NCBI GenBank assembly: GCA_016649475.1
Contig: JAENXP010000126.1
Span: 1-6,775 of the forward strand
Direction of reading: 5' to 3'
Source: Burkholderiales bacterium
GTDB taxonomy: Bacteria; Pseudomonadota; Gammaproteobacteria; Burkholderiales; SG8-39
DNA: 6,775 nucleotides
Shown: piece by piece, positions 1 to 6,009 of the stretch
Layout of the letters: each line of letters starts with the position of its first letter
Position numbering within the stretch: position 1 is the stretch's first letter
Translations under genes and position numbers: made by a program
The notes under the pieces: generated by a model
Told to the model about the DNA's origin: nothing
Database searches by the model: none
What the model saw: the letters and a program-made list of their open reading frames with translations, nothing else

Positions 1-1
1 C

Positions 2-388
2 GAAAAACCTCGTGGTCGTTTAGCGATTCGTACTTTGGCGATGCCGGAAAATACCAATATTGAAGGTGATATTTTCGGCGGCTGGATCATGGCGCAGGTC
101 GACATCGCCGGCGGCGTGCTCGCCGCGCGCCATGCGCGCGGCCGCGTGGCCACGGTGGCGGTGAATTCCTTCCAGTTCAACCAGCCGGTGCAGATCGGCG
201 ACCTGCTCTCCCTCTACGCCGAGATCGTGCGCGTGGGCAATACTTCGATCACCATCAATGTCGAGGTGTACGCGCAGCGCAATCCCGAGGAAATCGAGAT
301 CGTCAAGGTGACCGAGGCGACGCTCACCTACGTCGCGACCGACAAGGACCGCCGGCCGCGCAAAGTCCCTCCCCTGCCTGCGAAGTAG
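2..388 (+). CDS. yciA: YciA-like acyl-CoA thioesterase, hotdog fold (5' end cut by window)
   Basis: Hydrolyses acyl-CoA thioesters to free acid plus CoA in the cytoplasm; family members accept a broad range of short to long acyl-CoAs. The frame is open from base 2 with no stop, giving 128 visible residues. It begins inside the conserved family segment RLAIRTLAMPENTN, so the real start lies upstream of the window. The TTG at 35 and ATG at 41 fall inside this conserved segment and are not good starts. The hallmark GDIFGGWIM (visible residues 22-30) is followed by AQVDIAGG, whose Asp34 aligns with the acidic active-site residue of YciA-type hotdog enzymes. The later NTSITINVEVYAQ and TEATLTYVA strands are also typical. 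Family length is about 130-155 residues, so few residues are missing. It ends in tandem TAG TAG stops. The first 25 visible codons are unusually A/T-ending compared with the rest. Cellular substrate unknown. Confidence 0.93.
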   Translation, partial: EKPRGRLAIRTLAMPENTNIEGDIFGGWIMAQVDIAGGVLAARHARGRVATVAVNSFQFNQPVQIGDLLSLYAEIVRVGNTSITINVEVYAQRNPEEIEIVKVTEATLTYVATDKDRRPRKVPPLPAK

Positions 389-408
389 TAGCGCCGACTG
401 CGGAGCGC

Positions 409-428
409 GCATGTATTCAGTATCATGC
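409..428. repeat. Short inverted repeat between thioesterase and SDR genes
   Basis: GCATG (409-413) and its reverse complement CATGC (424-428) flank ten A/T-rich bases in the 72-base gap between the two rightward genes. T-rich sequence (432-440) follows. It could be a weak hairpin terminator for the thioesterase or a binding site for the SDR promoter region. The stem is only five base pairs and the T-rich tail is interrupted by Cs, so neither role is established. No clear -35/-10 pair is visible for the SDR gene in this gap. Confidence 0.25.
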
Positions 429-460
429 TGCTTTCCCTTTGACGGCGGAGCGGCCATCCC

Positions 461-1306
461 ATGAAAGATTTTCAAGGCAAGGTAGCGGTCATCACCGGCG
501 GCGCGAGCGGCCTCGGGCGCGCCATGGCCGAGCGTTTCGCGCGCGAGGGCATGAGCATCGTGCTCGCCGATGTCGAACCCAGTGCGCTCGCCCGGGCCGA
601 AGCCGAAATGAAAGCGGCCGGCGCCAAGGTCATCGGCGTGCGCACCGACGTGTCCAAGGCGGCCGATGTGGAAGCGCTGGCGCAAAAAACCCTCGCCGCC
701 TTCGGCGCGGTGCATCTCGTCGCCAACAACGCCGGCGTCGCTCCCCTGGGCAACGCCTGGGAGAACAGCGTCGCCGACTGGGAATGGACCTTGGGCGTCA
801 ATCTGTGGGGCGTGATCCACGGCGTGCGCGTGTTCACGCCGATCATGCTCGCACAGGGCGGCGAGGCGCACATCGTCAATACCGCTTCGGTCTCGGGACT
901 GATCTCGCCGCCGGGTTCGGCCATGTACAACGTCACCAAACACGCGGTGGTCACGCTCACCGAGACGCTGTACCACGATCTGGCGCTGAAGCAGGCAAGC
1001 ATCGGTTGCTCGGTGCTGTGCCCGGCCTACGTGCCGACCGGCATCGTCGACTCGGAGCGCAACCGCCCGGCGCCGCTGCAGAATCCGACCCAGGAAAAGA
1101 CCGCCGAGCAGCAGGCGCGCGAGGCGCTGCTGCGCAAGGCAGTGACTTCAGGAAAGCTCTCCGCCGACGACGTGGCGCAAAAAGTGTTTGAAGCGGTGCG
1201 CGATCGGCGCTTCTACATCCTCACCCATCCGCGCATCAAGCCTTCGATCCAGTGGCGCATGGAAGACATCCTGCAGGAGCGCAATCCCACCAATCCGATG
1301 GGGTGA
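461..1306 (+). CDS. Short-chain dehydrogenase/reductase (SDR) family oxidoreductase
   Basis: A classical-type cytoplasmic SDR that interconverts an alcohol and a ketone or aldehyde with a nicotinamide cofactor. It has 281 residues, slightly longer than the usual 250-270. The Rossmann cofactor motif TGGASGLG is at residues 12-19. Asp37 at the end of strand 2 (VLADVE) favours NAD(H) over NADP(H). TDVS sits around Asp63 and NNAG at 89-92. The catalytic tetrad is complete: Asn114, Ser143, Tyr156 and Lys160 (YNVTK). The C-terminal extension, with YILTHPRIK and ending NPTNPMG, resembles SDRs that carry a longer substrate-binding tail. The ATG at 461 is preceded by GGAG at 447-450, a slightly long but usable spacing, and it starts the Rossmann strand at the normal place. 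The gene lies 72 bases after the thioesterase on the same strand, so co-transcription is possible. It converges on dctM. Substrate cannot be predicted. Confidence 0.95.
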   Translation: MKDFQGKVAVITGGASGLGRAMAERFAREGMSIVLADVEPSALARAEAEMKAAGAKVIGVRTDVSKAADVEALAQKTLAAFGAVHLVANNAGVAPLGNAWENSVADWEWTLGVNLWGVIHGVRVFTPIMLAQGGEAHIVNTASVSGLISPPGSAMYNVTKHAVVTLTETLYHDLALKQASIGCSVLCPAYVPTGIVDSERNRPAPLQNPTQEKTAEQQAREALLRKAVTSGKLSADDVAQKVFEAVRDRRFYILTHPRIKPSIQWRMEDILQERNPTNPMG

Positions 1307-1373
1307 GTCGGCGCAAGGGCAGACAGTTCCGGTTCAAGGCGCCGCCGGCGTTCGCGCGCGCCCGTCGTAGACA

Positions 1374-1396
1374 CGGCAGCGCCGCGCGCTCAGCCG
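1374..1396. terminator. GC-rich hairpin between convergent SDR and dctM genes
   Basis: CGGC-AGCGC (1374-1382) can pair with GCGCT (1386-1390) and, after a two-base bulge, GCCG (1393-1396), leaving a three-base CGC loop. It overlaps the TGA stop of dctM (1390-1392) and ends the 83-base gap between convergent genes, where a bidirectional terminator would be expected. No run of T follows on either strand, so it is not a standard intrinsic terminator. It may instead protect a 3' end or aid Rho-dependent termination. Confidence 0.28.
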
Positions 1397-2748
1397 TTAA
1401 GCATTCTCGGCAACCAGAGGGTGATCACCGGGAACATCACCAGAATGGTCACGCGGATCATCTCGGAAACGAAAAAGGGCATCACGCCGAGAAAGATCTT
1501 GCCCATCGGCACGTCCGGAACCATGGCCGAGATGACAAAGACATTCATGCCCACCGGCGGCGTGATCAGCCCCAGTTCGACCACGATCAGCGCGAGTATG
1601 CCGAACCAGATCTTCAGGTCTTCTGCGGTCATGCCGAACGCGGCGTCGGCGGCGCTGACGCCGTCGCCGCCGTTGATGGTGACCAGCACCGGCCAGAAAA
1701 ACGGGATCGCCAGCAGGATCATCGACAGGCTGTCCATCAGGCAGCCCAGGAATATCAGCGCGACCAGCAGGATGACCAGTATCGACATGGCCGACAGCCC
1801 GGAGTTGATCATCCATGCCGCCATCGCCTGGGGTACGCCGCCGCGCGCCATGAAAATCTTGAGCATTTCGGCGCCGAGCAGGATCAGGTAGATCATGCCG
1901 GTGGTGCGCGCCGTCTCGAGCAGGGCGTGCTTGATCTCTGGCAGTTTCACCGCGCCGCGGCCGATGCCGTAGAGCGCGACCAGAACCACGCCTACGGCCG
2001 CGGCCGGGGTCGGGTCGAACAGGCCGAAATAGATGCCCCCTATGACCGTGCCGAAGATCGCGACGACCGGAAAGACGCGCAGCGTCGCGCTGATGAATTC
2101 GGCGCGTTCGACGGCGCGGCCCTTGGGCCCGGATTCCGGAAAAAAGGCGACGTAGAGCGCGATCGTTATCAGGAACATGATGACCGCGAGCATGCCGGGC
2201 AGCATCGCCGCCATGAACATGGTGATGATGTTGGCTTCGACGATGATGGCGTAGATGACCAGCACCACCGAGGGCGGGATGAGAATGCCGAGTACACCGC
2301 CCGCAGCCAGGGTGCCGGTGGCGAGCGCGTCCTTGTAGTGAAGGCGGCGCAGCTCCGGCAGCGCGACCTGTCCCATGGTGGAGGCGGTCGCAAGCGACGA
2401 ACCGCAGACCGCGCCGAAGCCGGCGCAGGCGGCGATGGCGGACATCGCGACCCCGCCGCGCAGCCAGCCGAGCCAGGCATTGGCGGCGGCGAAAAGATCG
2501 CGCGACAGCCCCGCCTGGGTCGCGATCGAGCCCATCAGCACGAACATCGGCACGACCGACAGGTCGTAAATCGAGAATTGCGAGTAGGCCAGGTTCTTGA
2601 GCTGCGCCAGGAAGATGTCCGGGCCGTTGAGGATGGAAGTGCCTACGCCGCCGACCAGGATCATGGAATAGGCGATGGGCATGCGGATCGCGATCAGCGC
2701 GACAAGCGCGACCAGCCCGATGATGCCGGTCAGTAGGTGAGCTTCCAC
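1390..2748 (-). CDS. dctM: TRAP transporter large permease subunit (DctM family)
   Basis: The membrane carrier of a tripartite ATP-independent periplasmic (TRAP) transporter. It uses an ion gradient, usually Na+, to import a ligand handed over by the DctP binding protein. It has 452 residues, a little longer than the usual 425-445, and is strongly hydrophobic with many membrane segments from residue 5 onward. Family signatures visible: GFGAVCGSSLATASTMG at 110-126, GGVLGILIPPS at 150-160, a CLMDSLSMILLAIPFFWP stretch, and ELGLITPPVGMN at 391-402. The two GxxxPP-type hairpin regions, in the N- and C-terminal halves, match the inverted-repeat elevator architecture. The start is GTG at 2748, directly after the TAA of dctQ. 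MEAHLLTGIIGLV is a normal family N-terminus and a later ATG would cut the first helix. No strong Shine-Dalgarno precedes it, so translational coupling to dctQ is likely. Confidence 0.96.
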   Translation of the reverse strand: MEAHLLTGIIGLVALVALIAIRMPIAYSMILVGGVGTSILNGPDIFLAQLKNLAYSQFSIYDLSVVPMFVLMGSIATQAGLSRDLFAAANAWLGWLRGGVAMSAIAACAGFGAVCGSSLATASTMGQVALPELRRLHYKDALATGTLAAGGVLGILIPPSVVLVIYAIIVEANIITMFMAAMLPGMLAVIMFLITIALYVAFFPESGPKGRAVERAEFISATLRVFPVVAIFGTVIGGIYFGLFDPTPAAAVGVVLVALYGIGRGAVKLPEIKHALLETARTTGMIYLILLGAEMLKIFMARGGVPQAMAAWMINSGLSAMSILVILLVALIFLGCLMDSLSMILLAIPFFWPVLVTINGGDGVSAADAAFGMTAEDLKIWFGILALIVVELGLITPPVGMNVFVISAMVPDVPMGKIFLGVMPFFVSEMIRVTILVMFPVITLWLPRMLNG

Positions 2749-3291
2749 TTAATTCGGATCAGGTGATGCGGGTCTGCCGGGACGCATCTCCATTATCGCC
2801 TCGTTGAGCGTGACCCCCGCCGCAAGCACGAGCAGTACGAGCGAGGCCAGGATAGGCGGGTAGGCGGCCCACTGGGGAATGTTCAGGATGGTCGTAACCT
2901 CCCGGTAGCGCAGGTAGCTGACCATCCCGTTCGACATTTTCCACAGCAGAAGAATGGAGAAGAACGCCGCGACGAGCGCCGCGAGCAGCGTGAATACCGC
3001 GACGGTTACCTTCGACGCACCCGCGGTGAATATGTCTGCCGTGACGTTGGCGCCCTTGAGCTGGCAGTAGGGCAGGAAGCTGAATGCGACTATGGCGACG
3101 CCCATCTTGACCAGTTCAAAGTCGCCGGGGACCGGATAACCGAGGACGGCCAGGGAGATGACCGACCAGGTGTTCATCAGGGCAATGACGACGAGCAGTA
3201 CCCCGCCGAGCAGCGCCCATCCCTCGATAATGCGACGGGCGAGGTCGTCGAACCTCGCCCACCCCCGTTTTTCCGGCTTCGCTTCGGCCAA
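2749..3291 (-). CDS. dctQ: TRAP transporter small permease subunit (DctQ family)
   Basis: The small membrane subunit that pairs with DctM and helps dock the DctP binding protein. It has 180 residues with four predicted membrane helices, near residues 24-47, 58-76, 96-117 and 145-165, the standard DctQ topology and size. Family features include RFDDLARRIIEGW before helix 1, the acidic GDFELVK (56-62), QLKGANVTADIF after helix 2, and a NIPQWAAYPPILAS entry to the last helix. The start is taken as TTG at 3291, one base after the dctP stop (TAAGTTG). No ATG, GTG or TTG closer to the family start offers an alternative. No clear Shine-Dalgarno is present, so expression probably depends on ribosomes finishing dctP. 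The stop TAA abuts the dctM GTG. Both contacts indicate one dctPQM operon. Confidence 0.93.
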   Translation of the reverse strand: MAEAKPEKRGWARFDDLARRIIEGWALLGGVLLVVIALMNTWSVISLAVLGYPVPGDFELVKMGVAIVAFSFLPYCQLKGANVTADIFTAGASKVTVAVFTLLAALVAAFFSILLLWKMSNGMVSYLRYREVTTILNIPQWAAYPPILASLVLLVLAAGVTLNEAIMEMRPGRPASPDPN

Positions 3292-3292
3292 C

Positions 3293-4339
3293 TTACTTGG
3301 AGTACTTGGCGATCAGTCCGCGAGCCTTCGCCACCAGCGCCGCGCCGTCGATGCCCTTGCCTTTGACTTCGGCGATCCAGCGATCGACCACCGGATCGAG
3401 CTTGGTGCGGAAAGCCGCCATCTCGGCGTCGGTGAGCATGATGTGCTTGTTGCCCGACTTTACCGCGACCGCGATTCCGCCATCGTCATTGGCGGCCCAG
3501 ATCTCGCCGACCTTCTGCCACCAGTCGGGGCCGGAGGCGTCCCTGAAGGCCTTCTTGATGTCGGCCGGCAGGCTGTCCCAGCGCGCCTTGTTCATCGACA
3601 CCTGGAAGGTGGTGGTGCCGAAACGGCTCTTGTTCGGACCCTCGATATTGTATTCGGTCTGATCCTGCAGCTTGAGCGGCGGAATGATTTCCCAGGGGAT
3701 CAGCGCGCCGTCGACGATTTTCTTCGACAGCGCCTGCGGCAGCTGCGGCACCGGCATGCCTACCGGCGTCGCGCCCAGCGCCTCGATGACCCACGCGCCC
3801 GTGCGGCCGGGGATGCGCATCTTCAGGCCGGCAAGGTCGGCCGGCGTGCGCACCAGCTTGTCGACCATATGAATGGCCTGGCCGGCATGCACGTGCAGGA
3901 ACATCACTTCCACGCCCCCGTACTCGGACGCGAGGTCGTCCTTGAACATGTCGTACATCGCGCGCGAGGTCGCGCCGGGATTGTTGGTGTGGATGAACGG
4001 CAGCTCGAACACCTCGGTGCGCGGGAACAGCGCCGCGGTGTAGCCATTGACCGTCCAGACGAGGTCGACCACGCCGTCACGGGCCTGATTGATCAGCTGC
4101 GGCGGCGCGCCGCCCAGCGTCATCGACGGATAGAGATCGATCTTGACGCGGCCGCCGGAATTTTTCGCGACCTGATCCGCCCACGGCTGCAGCATCTTGG
4201 TGTGTGCAGGCGCCTTGGCGCTCAGAAAATGGTGCAGCTTGAACACGAACTCCGGTGCCGCCAGTGTAGGCGCGGAAAAAGCCATCGCCAGGCCCATGAC
4301 GGCTCCGGTCAATGCAATACGCGTAGGTATCTTTATCAT
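3293..4339 (-). CDS. dctP: TRAP transporter periplasmic substrate-binding protein (DctP family)
   Basis: The secreted binding protein of the TRAP system, expected to bind a carboxylate-containing ligand in the periplasm and pass it to DctQM. It has 348 residues, the usual size. Residues 1-27 form a Sec signal peptide: basic start (MIKIPTR), hydrophobic core, and a TLA|A cleavage site after Ala27. The mature protein shows typical DctP blocks: FVFKLHHFLSAKAPAH, SGGRVKIDLYPSMTLGG (61-77), RDGVVDLVWTVNGYTAALFPRTEVFELPF, then DLAGLKMRIPG (168-178). Arg175 aligns with the invariant ligand-carboxylate arginine. GATPVGMPVPQLPQALSKKIVDGA (189-212) matches the ligand-pocket loop of the family. The ATG at 4339 has an AAGGAGG upstream, the best ribosome site in the window, consistent with high binding-protein output. 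The ligand cannot be named from sequence; a C4-dicarboxylate, another organic acid or a sugar acid are all possible. Confidence 0.96.
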   Translation of the reverse strand: MIKIPTRIALTGAVMGLAMAFSAPTLAAPEFVFKLHHFLSAKAPAHTKMLQPWADQVAKNSGGRVKIDLYPSMTLGGAPPQLINQARDGVVDLVWTVNGYTAALFPRTEVFELPFIHTNNPGATSRAMYDMFKDDLASEYGGVEVMFLHVHAGQAIHMVDKLVRTPADLAGLKMRIPGRTGAWVIEALGATPVGMPVPQLPQALSKKIVDGALIPWEIIPPLKLQDQTEYNIEGPNKSRFGTTTFQVSMNKARWDSLPADIKKAFRDASGPDWWQKVGEIWAANDDGGIAVAVKSGNKHIMLTDAEMAAFRTKLDPVVDRWIAEVKGKGIDGAALVAKARGLIAKYSK

Positions 4340-4350
4340 GATGATTCACT

Positions 4351-4357
4351 CCTCCTT
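4351..4357 (-). promoter_or_regulatory. Consensus Shine-Dalgarno of dctP
   Basis: On the minus strand AAGGAGG lies 11 bases before the dctP ATG at 4339. It is a full anti-16S match, unlike the poor sites before dctQ, dctM and the MFS gene. It fixes the dctP start and suggests that dctP sets the translation level of the TRAP operon. A GTG at 4349 in another frame is too close to it to be the start. Confidence 0.85.
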
Positions 4358-4381
4358 AAGGATAGATTGCCCAGATTCAGA

Positions 4382-4409
4382 TCGATATTATTGGTCTACT
4401 AGCGGTCAA
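4382..4409 (-). promoter_or_regulatory. Possible sigma-70-type promoter for dctPQM
   Basis: In the gap before dctP, the minus strand has TTGACC (4409-4404), a five-of-six match to the -35 box. It is followed 16 bases on by TATCGA (4387-4382). A better-looking TAATAT (4390-4385) is only 13 bases away, which is too close. The -10 match is weak, so this is tentative. It is the only A/T-rich stretch in the leftward block and the obvious place for an internal promoter. Confidence 0.3.
4392..4401. promoter_or_regulatory. Candidate GntR (FadR-subfamily) operator upstream of dctP
   Basis: TGGTCTACTA fits the FadR-subfamily GntR consensus t-n-G-T-m/k-A-C-n-a with zero spacer; its two half sites are TGGTC and TAGTA on opposite strands. 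It lies between the proposed -35 and -10 boxes, where a bound repressor would block polymerase. A wider dyad, ATTG (4390-4393) with CAAT (4407-4410), surrounds it. FadR-subfamily GntR regulators often control organic-acid catabolism and uptake genes, but no regulator gene is in this window. The motif is short and may occur by chance. Confidence 0.33.
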
Positions 4410-4410
4410 T

Positions 4411-6009
4411 CTACATCAAGGACCCGCCCGCCGCAACGGCTTTGCCCCCGCGCCCCGCGCGCCCGAGCAGCCAGGCGGGCACGAAGGCGAGCACGAAGGC
4501 GAAGCAGGTAAAGAAGAACGCGTCCTGAAAGCCCAGCGCGAGTGCCTGGGCATAGACCACCCGGCTGAGGTGATCGAGCGCGCCGGTCTGCAGCGCCGCG
4601 TCGGGAACCCCCGAGCGGTGCAGCAACTCGGCGATGCGCGCGAGCAACTCGGTGCTTTGCGCGTTGCCCGGGGTCTGCGTCGCGGCGAGCAGGTCGGCAT
4701 GGCGCGCGGTGCGCATGTCGATCGCCACCGCGGTCAGGTTGACGCCGAAGGCGCCGCCCATCTGGCGGATGAAATTGTAGGTGCCGGCGGCCTGGTTCAG
4801 CTTGTCGCCCGGCGCGCTGCTCATCGCCACCTTGCCCAGGTTCGGCATCACCATGCCGAGCGCGACACGGCTCAGTATGGTGAACCCGGCGAAAGTCCAG
4901 AAGGCGGTATTTACGTCGGCATCCGACATCAGCCAGGCGGCCACCGAGAACAGCACGCACCCGGCCATGAGCGGATAGTGCGCCGGCAGCGTGTCGGCCA
5001 TCCGCCCCACCACCGGGGTCAGCATCACCAGCAGCACACCGGCAGGCACCAGCACCAGGCCGGCCTGCGTCGCGGTGAATCCCTGCACGGTCTGCATGAA
5101 CACCGGGATCGCGTAGTTGGTGGCGAAATTGCCCGCGCCGAAGGCGAAGGCGATGCACATCGCCGAGGTGAAGCGCAGGTCGGCAAACAGGCTCACGTCG
5201 AGCAGCGGGCGTCTGGCGCGCAGCTGCAGGGTGACGAACAGCGCCGCGGCGACGAAGCCCGTGAGGAAGAACAGGGCGGTGCGGTCCGAGGACCAGCCCC
5301 AGCGATGGCCGTTGCCTATGGCGCTCATCACGCAAAACAGCGCGAGCGCGACCAGCGCGAACCCCGCCCAGTCGAACGAAGGCAGCCGCGGCGACAGTTT
5401 TTTGCTGGGCATGAACATCAGCCCCATCAGGAACGCCACCGCGACCAGCGGCAGCGGCACGATGAAAATCTGGCGCCAGTTCATGGCGTCGATCGCAAGG
5501 CCGCCCACCCAGGGTCCGAAGCTCGGCGCGAGCGTGACCCCCAGGCTATAAATTCCGACCGCCATGCCGCGGCGTTCTACGGGGAATACCGCAACCACGG
5601 TGGCCATCACCACCGGCTGGATCAGGCCGGCGGAAAAGCCCTGCAGGATGCGCCCCACGATCAGCATTTCCATGCTCGGCGCCGCGGCGCAGATCAGCGC
5701 GCCCAGGGTGAAGTTCGCCAGCGATACGCAGAAGGTGGTGCGCTGGCCGAAGGCCTCCACCGTCCATGCGCTGAGCAGCTGGCTCGCCACCATGGTGGCG
5801 AGGAACGCGGTCGCCCCCCATTGCGCGAGATCCTGGCCGATGCCGAACGCGCCCATGATGCTCGGCACGGCAACGTTTACCATGGTCGCCGAAAGCACCA
5901 TCGATACCGCACCGAGCAGGCCGCCGGCGGTTACCAGCCAGCGGTAGGCCGGCCCGTAGCGCCGGAACTGCGCCTCGATCGCGAGGCTCGCTTCAGCGGC
6001 CGGTGGCAA
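4411..6009 (-). CDS. emrB: MFS multidrug/organic compound exporter, DHA2 (EmrB/QacA) family, 14 helices
   Basis: A proton-driven inner-membrane exporter that works with a HlyD/EmrA-type adaptor. It has 532 residues, matching the 14-helix DHA2 family. Helix 1 carries the TMVNVAVPSI motif (42-51). The motif A position between helices 2 and 3 reads AWTVEAFGQRT (81-91), with Glu85 where Asp is usual. GRILQGFSAGLIQP (119-132) is motif-B-like. Motif C, GVTLAPSFGPWVGG (157-170), in helix 5 marks drug/H+ antiporters. A polar segment near 435-495, before the last helix, is the normal long periplasmic loop. The start is TTG at 6009: an in-frame TGA lies at 6027-6025, no other plausible start precedes residue 31, and ATG there would destroy helix 1. 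The gene overlaps the upstream HlyD gene by 17 bases, a strong sign of coupled expression. Substrate unknown; the annotation 'drug resistance' should be taken as family membership only. Confidence 0.94.
   Translation of the reverse strand: MPPAAEASLAIEAQFRRYGPAYRWLVTAGGLLGAVSMVLSATMVNVAVPSIMGAFGIGQDLAQWGATAFLATMVASQLLSAWTVEAFGQRTTFCVSLANFTLGALICAAAPSMEMLIVGRILQGFSAGLIQPVVMATVVAVFPVERRGMAVGIYSLGVTLAPSFGPWVGGLAIDAMNWRQIFIVPLPLVAVAFLMGLMFMPSKKLSPRLPSFDWAGFALVALALFCVMSAIGNGHRWGWSSDRTALFFLTGFVAAALFVTLQLRARRPLLDVSLFADLRFTSAMCIAFAFGAGNFATNYAIPVFMQTVQGFTATQAGLVLVPAGVLLVMLTPVVGRMADTLPAHYPLMAGCVLFSVAAWLMSDADVNTAFWTFAGFTILSRVALGMVMPNLGKVAMSSAPGDKLNQAAGTYNFIRQMGGAFGVNLTAVAIDMRTARHADLLAATQTPGNAQSTELLARIAELLHRSGVPDAALQTGALDHLSRVVYAQALALGFQDAFFFTCFAFVLAFVPAWLLGRAGRGGKAVAAGGSLM

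Noticed and set aside
35..43. TTG (35) or ATG (41) as the true start of the thioesterase
   Set aside because: The in-frame sequence upstream (RLAIRT) is part of the conserved family N-terminal strand, so the gene continues beyond the left edge.
439..444. TTGACG as a -35 box for the SDR gene
   Set aside because: It lies only 17 bases before the ATG at 461, so the matching -10 would fall inside or at the coding start.
20..976. 318-codon minus-strand frame spanning the thioesterase and SDR genes
   Set aside because: Crosses two real genes and their gap, with Arg/His/Asp-rich shadow composition and no motif.
439..1191. 250-codon plus-strand frame overlapping the SDR gene in another frame
   Set aside because: Arg/Gly-rich out-of-frame reading; the SDR frame contains every cofactor and catalytic motif.
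1252..2736. 494-codon open frame on the plus strand opposite dctM
   Set aside because: Its translation is rich in Arg, His, Asp and Gln with no domain, as expected for the antisense frame of a GC-rich gene. dctM on the other strand has clear TRAP motifs over the whole stretch.
4077..4349. Small minus-strand frame starting GTG at 4349, overlapping the start of dctP
   Set aside because: Only one base separates GTG from the Shine-Dalgarno, and the translation is an out-of-frame version of dctP without a signal peptide or motif.
3158..4402. 414-codon open frame on the plus strand opposite dctP
   Set aside because: Antisense shadow: no recognisable fold, no ribosome site, and it spans both dctP and part of dctQ.
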